Shown here: positions 1-8,160 of the stretch, piece after piece
Position numbering within the stretch: position 1 is the stretch's first letter
Layout: each line of letters begins with the position of its first letter
Assembly (NCBI RefSeq): GCF_009017255.1
Contig: NZ_WBZB01000013.1
Span: 62,001-126,000 of the forward strand
DNA from: Alkaliphilus serpentinus
GTDB lineage: Bacteria; Bacillota; Clostridia; Peptostreptococcales; Natronincolaceae
DNA: 64,000 nucleotides
Direction: 5' to 3'
Translations under genes and position numbers: made by a program
The notes under the pieces: model-generated
The model's input: only the letters and a program-made list of their open reading frames with translations
The model's database searches: none
What the model was told of the DNA's origin: nothing

Positions 1-617
1 AAAAATCCAACTGAAGAGGGCTTGTGATCCTCTACTTCAACTTCAACCAGTTCCTTCTCTAACAAACCAGTCTCCAATTGCTTTTTAATTTGCTCCCTCT
101 TTAATTTTTTATCAGTATCCTTTACATCAGAATTTGATGGATTGTCATCTTCTTTACCTCTAAAAAACATATCTAAAGGATTATAGGAGGTGTCCTTTCG
201 GGGAGATGGATCCAATAGATTAATAAGCCTTTCATTAGATAAAAGTTTTGCCTTTTCATAGTTCTTTTCAATATAGATGCTTTTAGTCATTCTTATTGAG
301 GCTTCCACTAAATCCCTTATCATAGATTCAACATCTCTTCCCACATAACCTACTTCTGTAAATTTGGTAGCTTCTACCTTTACGAAGGGTACCATAACCA
401 ACTTAGCCAATCTTCGGGCAATTTCTGTTTTCCCAACTCCAGTAGGGCCAATCATCAGAATATTTTTGGGCTTTACCTCCTCTTTAAATTCTGATGGAAT
501 GAGACTTCGCCTGTACCTGTTTCTTAAGGCCACTGCAACAGCTTTTTTAGCCGAATGTTGACCTATAATATATTTATCCAACTCCTCAACAATTTGCTTC
601 GGTGTAAAATTACTCAT
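1..617 (-). CDS. hslU: HslU (ClpY), ATPase subunit of HslUV protease, 3' end outside window
   Basis: HslU is the AAA+ unfoldase that feeds substrates into the HslV peptidase in the cytoplasm. The start is an ATG at 617, giving [20 protein letters not shown], and about 205 residues are visible before the left edge. The Walker A motif GPTGVGKT is at residues 57-64, followed by the HslU-typical [20 protein letters not shown] stretch and a charged insertion (I-domain region). The start is 22 nt downstream of the hslV stop, so the two are cotranscribed. Only the N-terminal part of the usual roughly 450-residue protein is present. Identification is secure. Confidence 0.97.
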   Translation of the reverse strand, partial: MSNFTPKQIVEELDKYIIGQHSAKKAVAVALRNRYRRSLIPSEFKEEVKPKNILMIGPTGVGKTEIARRLAKLVMVPFVKVEATKFTEVGYVGRDVESMIRDLVEASIRMTKSIYIEKNYEKAKLLSNERLINLLDPSPRKDTSYNPLDMFFRGKEDDNPSNSDVKDTDKKLKREQIKKQLETGLLEKELVEVEVEDHKPSSVGF

Positions 618-639
618 TAAATCACCTCACATACAATTA

Positions 640-1173
640 CTATAACACTTCAACACTAATATTACTATTGGTGTAAACACATATATTTGCAGCAATCTCT
701 AAAGATTTTGTAACGATATCCTTTGCATTAAGGTTGGTATTTTGACTTAAGGCGATGGCAGCAGACAAAGCATATGCACCTCCTGAACCAATGGCAATAA
801 CATCTTCATCGGGTTCAATTACTTCACCTGTACCACTTATTATCAACATACCATCTTTATTTAATGCAATTAGCATAGCTTCCAATTTAGTAAGGATCTT
901 ATCTCTCCTCCAGCTTTGGGCAAGCTCTACAGCTGCACGTTTAAGATTTCCTCCATGTTTTTCGAGATAGTTTTCGAACTTCTCAGCCAGAGTAAAGGCA
1001 TCTGCCACAGAACCTGCAAAGCCTATAAGTACTTCATCATTGTAGATCTTTCGTATCTTTTTCGCATGATTCTTAATCACAATTTTTTCTCCAAGGGTAA
1101 CCTGCCCATCACCTGCTATAGCGCAGTCAATGCCATTTATTCTAGCAGCAACTATTGTTGTCCCTTTAATCAT
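640..1173 (-). CDS. hslV: HslV (ClpQ), threonine-type peptidase of HslUV
   Basis: HslV is the proteasome-like peptidase of the HslUV protease and assembles as a double hexamer capped by HslU. The 177-residue protein starts [11 protein letters not shown]. Removal of the four-residue leader MIKG would expose Thr5 as the N-terminal nucleophile, unlike B. subtilis ClpQ, which uses serine. The family blocks [33 protein letters not shown] and SGTGEVIEP are all present. It follows topA with a 92-nt gap and precedes hslU by 22 nt. The trmFO and xerC genes often found between topA and hslV in Firmicutes are absent here. Confidence 0.97.
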   Translation of the reverse strand: MIKGTTIVAARINGIDCAIAGDGQVTLGEKIVIKNHAKKIRKIYNDEVLIGFAGSVADAFTLAEKFENYLEKHGGNLKRAAVELAQSWRRDKILTKLEAMLIALNKDGMLIISGTGEVIEPDEDVIAIGSGGAYALSAAIALSQNTNLNAKDIVTKSLEIAANICVYTNSNISVEVL

Positions 1174-1265
1174 TCCCTCACCCCCGGTTATTTAGTAGGT
1201 CCAACTGAATATTACCACAATATGTTGATTTCTTCAACTATATTTAGCAAAATTTCTAAATTTTT

Positions 1266-3335
1266 TTAATTTTCTATGATTTCTTCATATCCACAATCTT
1301 TGTTTAAACAAGTTAAGCTTTCTTTTTTCTTTGTTTTCTTATAAACCAGTATTTCATTGCATTTAGGACAACGTTTATCTACGGGCTTATTCCAAGAAAC
1401 AAATCTACATTTTGGAAAATTACTACAACCATAGAAGAGTCTACCCTTTTTAGATCTTCTCTCTATGATATCACCATCTTCACAATGGGGACATTTTACC
1501 CCGATTTTATTTAGGATTGCTTCTGTATGGGTGCACTCTGGATAGTTACTGCAGGCTAAAAACTTTCCATACCTACCATGCTTAATTAACATTCTTTCTC
1601 CACATTCCTTACAGAGTTCATCACTCTCTTCAACCAGGTCTATTTCCTCCATATCCTTATCGGCGATTTTAAGCATTTCCTCAAAGGAATCATAGAAGGT
1701 TTTTATGATGCTCTTCCAATCCTGATTTCCATCCTCTATTTCATCTAATCTCTTTTCTAAGTCTGCCGTAAAATGAGTATCTAAAATTTCAGAAAAGTAG
1801 TTTTCCAATATTTCTGTTACGATAAATCCTAGTTCCGTCGGCTTTAAGTATCTGCTTTCCTTTTCAACGTATCCTCGGGCTAAGATGGTAGAGATTGTAG
1901 GTGAATAGGTACTTGGTCTTCCTATTCCCAGTTCCTCCATTGCCTTTACTAAAGAAGCCTCTGTATATCTAGCAGGGGGTTGTGTAAAGTGCTGTTTGGG
2001 CTCCTCTTTAATAATTTTTAGTTCTTCTCCTTCGGTAACTAAAGGTAGATAAACCTCCTCAGAAATAGAAGCATGACTATATACCTTTAAAAATCCGTCA
2101 AATTTTAGTCTTGAACCAGAAGCTCTAAATTGGATGCCCTCCACCAATAACTCAAGGGATAAAGTATCATATACTGCTGGAGTCATAAAACTGGCAACGA
2201 ATCTTTCCCAAATAAGTTTGTATAGGTTATACTGGTCCTTTGTAAGAGAGGACTTTATTTTTTCTGGGCTTCTAGCTACATCTGTTGGTCTTACAGCTTC
2301 ATGGGCATCTTGTATATCCTTTTTTTCGATTTTTTTTGCTACCTTATCTGAGGTATATTCTTTTCCGTATTGATGTGTTATATAGGCTATCGCTTTATCC
2401 TTGGCTTCATTGGAAATCCTTGTTGAATCCGTTCTCATATAGGTAATAAGACCAACGGTTCCCTCTTTATCAACATCTATCCCCTCATAAAGCTGTTGGG
2501 CAATAGACATAGTTTTTTTAGTTGAGTAACCTAGCTTATTAGATGCTTCTTGCTGTAGGGTACTTGTAATAAAGGGTAGGTATGGATTTCTTTTCTTTTC
2601 ACTGGTTTTTACAGACTCAACAGTTAGTTTTTTTCCCTTTATTCTGTTTAAAATGCCATCTACTGCATCCTTATTGGGTAACTCCTTATGATCCTCTTCA
2701 TCACTATGAAACTTTATCATAAGGGCTTCTTTGCTTTTCGATTCAGCTTTAAGGAATAAACTCCAGTATTCTTCGGACTTAAAGTTTGTAATTTCCTCTT
2801 CTCGATCCTTTATAAGTTTTGTAGCTACCGATTGAACTCTACCAGCACTTAATCCCTTTCTAATATTTCTCCATAATAGGGGGCTAATTTGGTAGCCAAC
2901 CAGACGATCCAAAACCCGTCTTGCCTGCTGGGCATCTACAAGATTTTTATCTATTTTCCTAGGCTTTTTGATTGCATTTTTAATAGCATTTTTTGTAATT
3001 TCATTAAACTCAATTCTACAGGGTTTATTCTCATCGATATTTAAAGCATTGGCTAGATGCCACGATATTGCTTCCCCTTCTCTATCGGGGTCAGTTGCTA
3101 GCAGTATTCTATCTGCTTTTTTTGCCTCTTGTCTAATGTCTTTAAGTACGGGACCTTTACCTCTTATGGTAATGTACTCAGGCTCAAAGTTCTGTTCTAT
3201 ATCAACACCAAGCTTACTTTTAGGTAAATCAATTATATGTCCTATGGATGCTTTAACGACATAATTTCTACCCAAAAATTTCTTTATTGTTTTAGCCTTA
3301 GCGGGTGATTCTACTATTACTAACGATTTTGTCAA
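1266..3335 (-). CDS. topA: DNA topoisomerase I (type IA)
   Basis: This enzyme relaxes negatively supercoiled DNA by transient single-strand cleavage. The 689-residue protein has an N-terminal Toprim domain (Glu9 and the TDPDREGEA motif with Asp82 and Asp84). The catalytic tyrosine is Tyr299 in GLITYMRTDSTRIS. The C-terminus carries three four-cysteine zinc modules (CKEC..., CPHC... and CPKC...). Length and layout match Firmicute TopA. It lies 69 nt downstream of dprA and upstream of hslVU, probably in one operon. Confidence 0.98.
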   Translation of the reverse strand: MTKSLVIVESPAKAKTIKKFLGRNYVVKASIGHIIDLPKSKLGVDIEQNFEPEYITIRGKGPVLKDIRQEAKKADRILLATDPDREGEAISWHLANALNIDENKPCRIEFNEITKNAIKNAIKKPRKIDKNLVDAQQARRVLDRLVGYQISPLLWRNIRKGLSAGRVQSVATKLIKDREEEITNFKSEEYWSLFLKAESKSKEALMIKFHSDEEDHKELPNKDAVDGILNRIKGKKLTVESVKTSEKKRNPYLPFITSTLQQEASNKLGYSTKKTMSIAQQLYEGIDVDKEGTVGLITYMRTDSTRISNEAKDKAIAYITHQYGKEYTSDKVAKKIEKKDIQDAHEAVRPTDVARSPEKIKSSLTKDQYNLYKLIWERFVASFMTPAVYDTLSLELLVEGIQFRASGSRLKFDGFLKVYSHASISEEVYLPLVTEGEELKIIKEEPKQHFTQPPARYTEASLVKAMEELGIGRPSTYSPTISTILARGYVEKESRYLKPTELGFIVTEILENYFSEILDTHFTADLEKRLDEIEDGNQDWKSIIKTFYDSFEEMLKIADKDMEEIDLVEESDELCKECGERMLIKHGRYGKFLACSNYPECTHTEAILNKIGVKCPHCEDGDIIERRSKKGRLFYGCSNFPKCRFVSWNKPVDKRCPKCNEILVYKKTKKKESLTCLNKDCGYEEIIEN

Positions 3336-3404
3336 TTAATACACCTCCATACTAAAATTCCTAATGGAAAGATTAGTAAAAATCATAATTACAATTATAT
3401 CAGC

Positions 3405-4496
3405 TTATTTAGCTACTGTAAATCTTTTACCAGAAAGTTGAGTTATTAGTCCCTTTAATTCTAGAATTGATAAAATTCCATTTAGTCTTTTAATATCTAA
3501 CTTGCTATTATATAAAATCAAATCTATGTGAATCGGTTCTTCTTTAATGATATTATATACAATCATTTCATCTTCACTTAATATTTCTTCCCTCATATCA
3601 TTATCAACCTTATTCTCAAGGGGATATATCCTTGTTAAGTCCTGTATGATGTCTTCAGCTTCAAGGACAATTTTGGCACCATCTCTAATTAACCTGTTGG
3701 TACCTTTACTCTGGCCAGAATTGATATTTCCAGGTAATGCATAGATATCTTTCCCCTGATCTAAAGCAAAATCCACAGTTATAAGGGCACCGCTTTTCTC
3801 AGCAGCTTCAATAACCAGCACTCCATCGGATAAACCACTTATAATTCTATTCCTTGCAGGAAAATAGTACTTTTGAGGTTGTCTCCCTGGAGGATACTCA
3901 GAAATTATACAGCCCTTTTCATGGATCTCTTCTAATAACCCTCGATTAGATGCAGGATAGCATTGATCTATACCAAAGCCCAAAACCCCTATGGTATAGC
4001 CCTTTTCTTCTAAAGCTCCCCTATGACCTTCTGAATCAATTCCTGATGCTAAACCACTTACGATGCTAATTCCCCACTGACTTAATTCTCTAGCTAAATT
4101 ATATGCTGCCCATCTACCATAGGCTGTTGCTTTTCTTGATCCCACTATTGCAATCGTTGGAAGGTTCAACTCACTCCTACCTTTTATATATATTACCTGT
4201 GGTGGATCGTATATGCGTTTTAATTTTTCGGGATAACCATCATCCGCAATTGTTAATGTCTTTATCTGAAGCTCTGTTAGCTTAGACGTTATCTCCTGTA
4301 AATATGTTTCATTTCTATTTTTAATCAATTTTTCTGCAATTATGCTATTATTACTAAAGGCTTCCTTTATATATTCATCCTTTCCATACCAAAAATCCTG
4401 TAAAGAACCAAAATAATCATAAAGTAAATTTATGTGCTTAAAATCAGTTAAACCCATATGATTTAGAGCAATTAATATTTCTCTATCCTTTAGCAC
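3405..4496 (-). CDS. dprA: DNA-processing protein DprA
   Basis: DprA binds incoming single-stranded DNA and loads RecA during natural transformation; most Clostridia keep it whether or not they are known to be competent. The 363-residue protein has an N-terminal SAM-like helical region, a Rossmann domain starting at GSRKATAYGRWAA, then SGLASGIDSEGHRGAL, EYPPG and PARNRIISGLSDGVLVIEA. The C-terminal roughly 60 residues form the DprA winged helix. It is the first gene of dprA-topA-hslVU. In many relatives dprA directly follows yifB; here a 3.3-kb block separates them. Confidence 0.96.
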   Translation of the reverse strand: MLKDREILIALNHMGLTDFKHINLLYDYFGSLQDFWYGKDEYIKEAFSNNSIIAEKLIKNRNETYLQEITSKLTELQIKTLTIADDGYPEKLKRIYDPPQVIYIKGRSELNLPTIAIVGSRKATAYGRWAAYNLARELSQWGISIVSGLASGIDSEGHRGALEEKGYTIGVLGFGIDQCYPASNRGLLEEIHEKGCIISEYPPGRQPQKYYFPARNRIISGLSDGVLVIEAAEKSGALITVDFALDQGKDIYALPGNINSGQSKGTNRLIRDGAKIVLEAEDIIQDLTRIYPLENKVDNDMREEILSEDEMIVYNIIKEEPIHIDLILYNSKLDIKRLNGILSILELKGLITQLSGKRFTVAK

Positions 4497-4708
4497 TGTA
4501 AAGCCCCCCTAGATCAATAATATAAGGGATGTTGATCTTTAAAAATCCCTTTTACTAAAATTTCAAAACCATCAAAAAATAAATATTTTTCAAATTTTAA
4601 CCAATACACATTATATACTATATAGTAATTTAAATAAATAGCAAAAAGATTAATAAATAATAATTATTTAATAGGTATTTATACACAATAACCTTCTTCT
4701 TTAGTAAT

Positions 4709-4758
4709 AAAACCCAGCAGGGTACGTATAACATATATACGTTAGCTCTCTGGGTTTT
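4709..4758 (-). terminator. Intrinsic terminator of the acyltransferase gene
   Basis: An inverted repeat AAAACCCAG (4709-4717) / CTGGGTTTT (4750-4758) encloses a second perfect inverted repeat ACGTATA / TATACGT, so the RNA would form a long two-part hairpin. It begins six bases after the stop codon at 4765 and is followed on the minus strand by a T-rich run. The rest of 4497-4708 is AT-rich upstream sequence of dprA, with only a small AAGGGAT/ATCCCTT hairpin at 4524-4551. Confidence 0.8.
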
Positions 4759-4764
4759 TAGTAT

Positions 4765-5577
4765 TTATTTTACACTATTATTTAATTCCCATCCTTTAAT
4801 TTCCTCATCTATGAAATCAACAATATGATTATGCTCATCTTTTCCATTTCCTTCTATTGTAAGTGCTTCTCCTATTGCAATATATATTGGTCTATTTCTG
4901 TATATGGGACCTAAATCCTTCATAATCTTGCCATTCTCCCAAAAATCGGTTTTAATCGCTATTGGTACTACCTGAACATTATTTTTTTTAGCAAGCTTCA
5001 CCCCCAAGCTATTGAACTCTTCAGGAATGAAATTCGTCGTTCTTGTGCTCTGGGGAAAGATAATTAAAGAATATCCTTTTTCAAGCCTGTCCTGGCCTTC
5101 CCTCATTACAGTTTGCAAATCTTCTCTAGGATTTTTTCTTCCAACTACTACTGGTTCTCTAGATCTTACTATTGGTCCAAATACAAAATGCTTCACAAGA
5201 CTATCCTTAACAACGAAGGTTGAGTCTAAATAGGGAGCGATGATAGATGGAAACACCATCGTTTCAAGAGTACTCATATGATTACTGACAAAAACCACAG
5301 GGCCTTGAATTTTGGCTAAATTGTCTATACCTGTTATATGGAATTTTCCACCACAGCCTTCAATTAGCTTAAATATCTCGTAAGAAGCCTGGGCCCACTC
5401 TTCTCTATTTAACCTTTCGATTCCTTTGTCCTTAATAGTCTTTCGAACCTTTAAAAGGATATTTACAAACTTTGTTATAAAATAGAATCTTGTATTTAAA
5501 AATAACCGATCCCCTAATAACCTAGGCTGGCTATCACTGGTGTGATATTCACCTTTTGGAAAGTACTTTATCATCAT
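4765..5577 (-). CDS. PlsC-like lysophospholipid acyltransferase with altered catalytic motifs
   Basis: The 270-residue protein looks like a 1-acyl-glycerol-3-phosphate acyltransferase family (LPLAT) member, which would acylate a lysophospholipid at the inner membrane face. Motif I reads SNHMSTLETM, so the usual NHX4D catalytic pair becomes His100-X4-Glu105. The substrate motif normally written FPEGTR is FPQSTR at 174-179. The flanking fold-typical strands (GPVVFVSNH, YSLIIFP, VQVVPIAIKT) are intact. The gene has its own promoter (5601-5629) and terminator (4709-4758). It could be a divergent, possibly specialised acyltransferase; its substrate cannot be read from sequence. Confidence 0.8.
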   Translation of the reverse strand: MMIKYFPKGEYHTSDSQPRLLGDRLFLNTRFYFITKFVNILLKVRKTIKDKGIERLNREEWAQASYEIFKLIEGCGGKFHITGIDNLAKIQGPVVFVSNHMSTLETMVFPSIIAPYLDSTFVVKDSLVKHFVFGPIVRSREPVVVGRKNPREDLQTVMREGQDRLEKGYSLIIFPQSTRTTNFIPEEFNSLGVKLAKKNNVQVVPIAIKTDFWENGKIMKDLGPIYRNRPIYIAIGEALTIEGNGKDEHNHIVDFIDEEIKGWELNNSVK

Positions 5578-5600
5578 CTCATCTCCTTTTATCTAAGGAA

Positions 5601-5629
5601 ATTATAACAGTATATTTTAAGGTGGGCAA
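5601..5629 (-). promoter_or_regulatory. Sigma-A type promoter for the acyltransferase gene
   Basis: On the minus strand TTGCCC (5629-5624) is separated by 17 bp from a perfect TATAAT (5606-5601), 24 bp upstream of the ATG at 5577. The AAGGAGAT ribosome-binding site sits just before the start. Confidence 0.7.
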
Positions 5630-5682
5630 TTATAATTTGAATTTAAATAATATTGCCTTGGAAATAGTAAAATTTCAACATA

Positions 5683-6489
5683 TTATTCAGTTGATGTCGA
5701 ATTATCCGAAAAATTCCTTTGGGTTGGGATTTTAGTTGAACAAGGTTGATTTACAACACACTTCCCACATACATCAGCCAAACCTATATCTTTAAGATTA
5801 TCAGCATTTTCAAGACACATTTCATAGCATTTAAATCGATTAAAGGAATCCGGTGAAAGAGCATCCATAACGCAGCTTTTTACACAGGTTAAACAGCTTC
5901 CATTTGCCTTATATAGGCAATTCTCCCCTTCACCTCTTATTGTTGGGGGAATCTCTAAATCCGTTACAATACTGCCTATTCTTCCACAGCAACCTTTGGA
6001 GGTTATGAGCATTCTATTAACCCCAAAGGTTCCTAATCCTGCTATATATCCTACATGCCTATGGGACCAATGACTAACAAGTTTTTCTTCATCAAAATTA
6101 TGGGTAGCCGGTATGATAGAGGAGTTATATCCCAGCATTTTCAATTCTTTATTGATAAACTCATTTAAATCTCTTATGAGCTGGTTGGTTTCAATATAGG
6201 ATATACCCCATAGTTCAGAGCTAAAACGTCCACCTACATTGCTTTTAACCACCACCTCGTCAAAGGGAATAAAATAGGCAATAACCGTTTTAGGATTATC
6301 CATAAAATCCTTTGGCAGTTGATGTTGGGGGTCAACGATTTTCTTAAGTTCCAAAAAAATGGGATCTTCAGACCAGGCATAGGTGATTAGGGGTTCCTTC
6401 CAGTTACAGATTGTAGCTTTTTCTTCCTTATACCCCCTCACAAACTCATTAATTGAAACTTCTAATTGATCCTTATATTCTTTCAACAT
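5683..6489 (-). CDS. QueG-like 4Fe-4S protein (epoxyqueuosine-reductase-related)
   Basis: The 268-residue protein resembles the epoxyqueuosine reductase QueG family: an N-terminal cobalamin-binding-type region, then a ferredoxin-like double-cluster domain at the C-terminus. Visible motifs are GGRFSSELWGISYIET, GYIAGLGTFGVNRMLIT and cysteine clusters around CLYKANGSCLTCVKSC, CYEMC and CGKCVVNQPC. It is shorter than canonical QueG (about 310-380 residues) and lacks its C-terminal HEAT-like repeats, so it is probably a QueG-like reductase of unknown substrate rather than QueG itself. The next gene upstream in transcription, 138 bp away, encodes a metal-dependent hydrolase of the cyclase family. 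Confidence 0.75.
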   Translation of the reverse strand: MLKEYKDQLEVSINEFVRGYKEEKATICNWKEPLITYAWSEDPIFLELKKIVDPQHQLPKDFMDNPKTVIAYFIPFDEVVVKSNVGGRFSSELWGISYIETNQLIRDLNEFINKELKMLGYNSSIIPATHNFDEEKLVSHWSHRHVGYIAGLGTFGVNRMLITSKGCCGRIGSIVTDLEIPPTIRGEGENCLYKANGSCLTCVKSCVMDALSPDSFNRFKCYEMCLENADNLKDIGLADVCGKCVVNQPCSTKIPTQRNFSDNSTSTE

Positions 6490-6627
6490 TTTTTAACTCC
6501 TTTCTCATTGAGTAATTACGATGTCACCGCTGTAAATTGCTGTTTTGAAGGACTGAGGAGGAGGCCTTGGCCATCACTAATTTCTCCTTTATCCTTTATC
6601 CCATCTCCCCATAATCCTTCAGTATAT

Positions 6628-7260
6628 CTATATCATAGCAATAGCCCTTATTGGTGAACCATCTGAATCAACAACTTTTAAGGGCAAGCAAGAAAATATA
6701 AATTCTCCCCTTACCTCCAAAAGGTTGGTTAAGTTTTCAATAATTAAAAAATTCTTCTTCATGAAGGTATTATGTATAGGAAAACCTATAGAAGTCATTG
6801 CATCAACGGAAATTGCATCCACACCAATGCCCTTGAGATTATAGTTCATTAACCACTGGGCAGCTTCAACTCCCAAAGCTGGAAAATCCTCAAAGTATTT
6901 TGAGGTTCCCCAATACTCACTCCATCCCGTATGAATAATTAGAAAATCAGCAGTCTCAAGCTGATCTTTATATTTTAATAAATCCTCAACACCAATTTCA
7001 CCCTTTGGTTTATCGAGAAAATCTATCTTAACAGCCTTCCCAATGAAAGAGTCTGCAGAATATTGGTCTAAGGATTTCCCCCCTTCTATCATATGGGCAG
7101 GAGCATCCATATGGGTTCCTGTATGGGTATACATTGCCAATAGATGCTCTACAAACCCATTGTCTTCTAAGGTATTAGTCTGAGTGATATTGGGTCCCTT
7201 TGTACCTGGAAAAACAGGCATATTTTCTTCTATAAGCTGTGTTAAATCAATTATATTCAT
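6628..7260 (-). CDS. Cyclase family metal-dependent hydrolase (kynurenine formamidase-like)
   Basis: The 210-residue protein carries the signature HTGTHMDAPAHM, the HxGTHxDxPxH metal-binding motif of the cyclase/KynB family, which hydrolyses amides or lactones. N-terminal IIDLTQLIEENMPVFPG and LIIHTGWSEYW are also family-typical, and the length is normal. Kynurenine formamidase activity is not implied, because no tryptophan-degradation genes are nearby and the family has many unknown members. The ATG at 7260 follows an AGGAGGACT ribosome-binding site. Confidence 0.85.
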   Translation of the reverse strand: MNIIDLTQLIEENMPVFPGTKGPNITQTNTLEDNGFVEHLLAMYTHTGTHMDAPAHMIEGGKSLDQYSADSFIGKAVKIDFLDKPKGEIGVEDLLKYKDQLETADFLIIHTGWSEYWGTSKYFEDFPALGVEAAQWLMNYNLKGIGVDAISVDAMTSIGFPIHNTFMKKNFLIIENLTNLLEVRGEFIFSCLPLKVVDSDGSPIRAIAMI

Positions 7261-7290
7261 CTTTAGTCCTCCTAATATGTAGTAATATCT

Positions 7291-7455
7291 TTACTTTTTA
7301 AATAGCTTATCATAAATATCGAGAATCTCAATCATTTTTTCTGGATCTCCACCATGATCTGGATGGTATTTTTTTGCAAGGAGTCTAAACTTTTTCTTTA
7401 TTTCTTCGATTGTTGCCATTGGTGTTAATCCCAATGCTGCTAAAAGGTCTAGGCT
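7291..7455 (-). pseudogene. J-domain frame following an in-frame TAA of the upstream membrane gene
   Basis: Directly after the TAA that ends the membrane gene (7456-7458), the same frame stays open for 54 codons and reads as a clear J-domain: SLDLLAALGLTPMATIEEIK, then KKFRLLAKKYHPDHGGDPEK with the HPD tripeptide, ending at a TAA at 7291. It would stimulate an Hsp70 (DnaK). The only ATG in this stretch (7419, 42 residues) would remove helix I (LDLLAALGL) and has no convincing ribosome-binding site. The options are a nonsense-mutated 142-residue membrane-tethered J-protein, readthrough of the TAA, a separate small protein, or an assembly error. Confidence 0.6.
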
Positions 7456-7719
7456 TTAAATAAACATAGAAAACAAAGATCTTATTAAGTAAAATTCAAT
7501 GGCGATGGTTATGACACAAAGAAAGAATAAAAGACCTAATTTAAATTCGGCAATACGATCCCTTAAATATCTTCCCTTAAAGAGGGAAAAGACATCAGGG
7601 GTTATTAAAAACTTAAAGGCTTCACGAAATTCCTCGTCACTCTCAAAAAGCCACTCTTTGATGTATTTGTAGACTGGTATATTGATAATCGCAAGAATGA
7701 TAATGAGTATAATCTCCAT
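7456..7719 (-). CDS. Small membrane protein, N-terminal part of a split J-domain protein
   Basis: The 87-residue protein begins with a hydrophobic segment (MEIILIIILAIINIPVYKYI). A charged middle follows (about 20-60: LFESDEEFREAFKFLITPDV), then a second hydrophobic segment at about 65-85 ending SMFI. I do not recognise it as an independent family. Because the frame continues into a J-domain after the TAA, it most likely represents the membrane anchor of a membrane-bound J-protein. It lies 15 bp downstream of the lipoprotein gene. Confidence 0.7.
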   Translation of the reverse strand: MEIILIIILAIINIPVYKYIKEWLFESDEEFREAFKFLITPDVFSLFKGRYLRDRIAEFKLGLLFFLCVITIAIEFYLIRSLFSMFI

Positions 7720-7734
7720 ATAAATATCCCCTTC

Positions 7735-8022
7735 TTAATCCTTTTTTCTTCTAGCAAGGGAAATGCCCCCAAAACCACTTATTACTGCTATGTAAAAGCC
7801 AAAATCGTACCAAAAACCAGTATTTACCACTTCGTATAATCGGTAACCATCCTTAAAAAAGCTTAAAATAAGAGAAATTGGAGCTATCCAACCATGCCAT
7901 ACTCCCCACAAAAAACCAGCGGGATCCTCTGGGGTATAGCTTCCATCCCCTGGTACACAGCCAGTTAATACAAAGGAAACCATCATTAATAATAGTGTAA
8001 TTTTAAAAACTTTCATTTTCAT
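7735..8022 (-). CDS. Small lipoprotein with C-terminal membrane segments
   Basis: The 95-residue protein has a type II signal peptide (KVFKITLLLMMVSFVLTGC) with lipobox VLTGC, so Cys22 is the predicted lipidated residue. The rest reads GFLWGVWHGWIAPISLILS followed by a short loop and another hydrophobic segment ending in positively charged RRKKD. I know this layout only as an uncharacterised membrane lipoprotein family and assign no function. It is probably cotranscribed with the downstream membrane/J-domain frame. Confidence 0.75.
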   Translation of the reverse strand: MKMKVFKITLLLMMVSFVLTGCVPGDGSYTPEDPAGFLWGVWHGWIAPISLILSFFKDGYRLYEVVNTGFWYDFGFYIAVISGFGGISLARRKKD

Positions 8023-8060
8023 CTTAAATCTTCCTTTCTTTTAAGTGAGGGAATTAGTAA

Positions 8061-8115
8061 TTTTCACTTTTTATTTTACACTTTTCACTTTTCACTTTTC
8101 ACTTTTCACTTTTCC
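8061..8115. repeat. Heptanucleotide tandem repeat (CTTTTCA type)
   Basis: At least six near-identical 7-bp units (TTTTCAC) stand in tandem, with degenerate units at the left end. The array fills the gap between the lipoprotein gene and yifB. It is one member of the period-7 family seen in many intergenic regions of this window. Confidence 0.9.
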
Positions 8116-8160
8116 TTATATCTATAACTATGATAATATAAATCCCAATAGAAAACAAAA

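Noticed and set aside
7456-7458. In-frame TAA considered as recoded (selenocysteine or pyrrolysine)
   Set aside because: Those are UGA and UAG events. TAA recoding is not expected, and no SECIS-like hairpin was evident.
8061-8115. Tandem repeat considered as a CRISPR array
   Set aside because: Units are 7 bp without spacers, and no cas genes are nearby.
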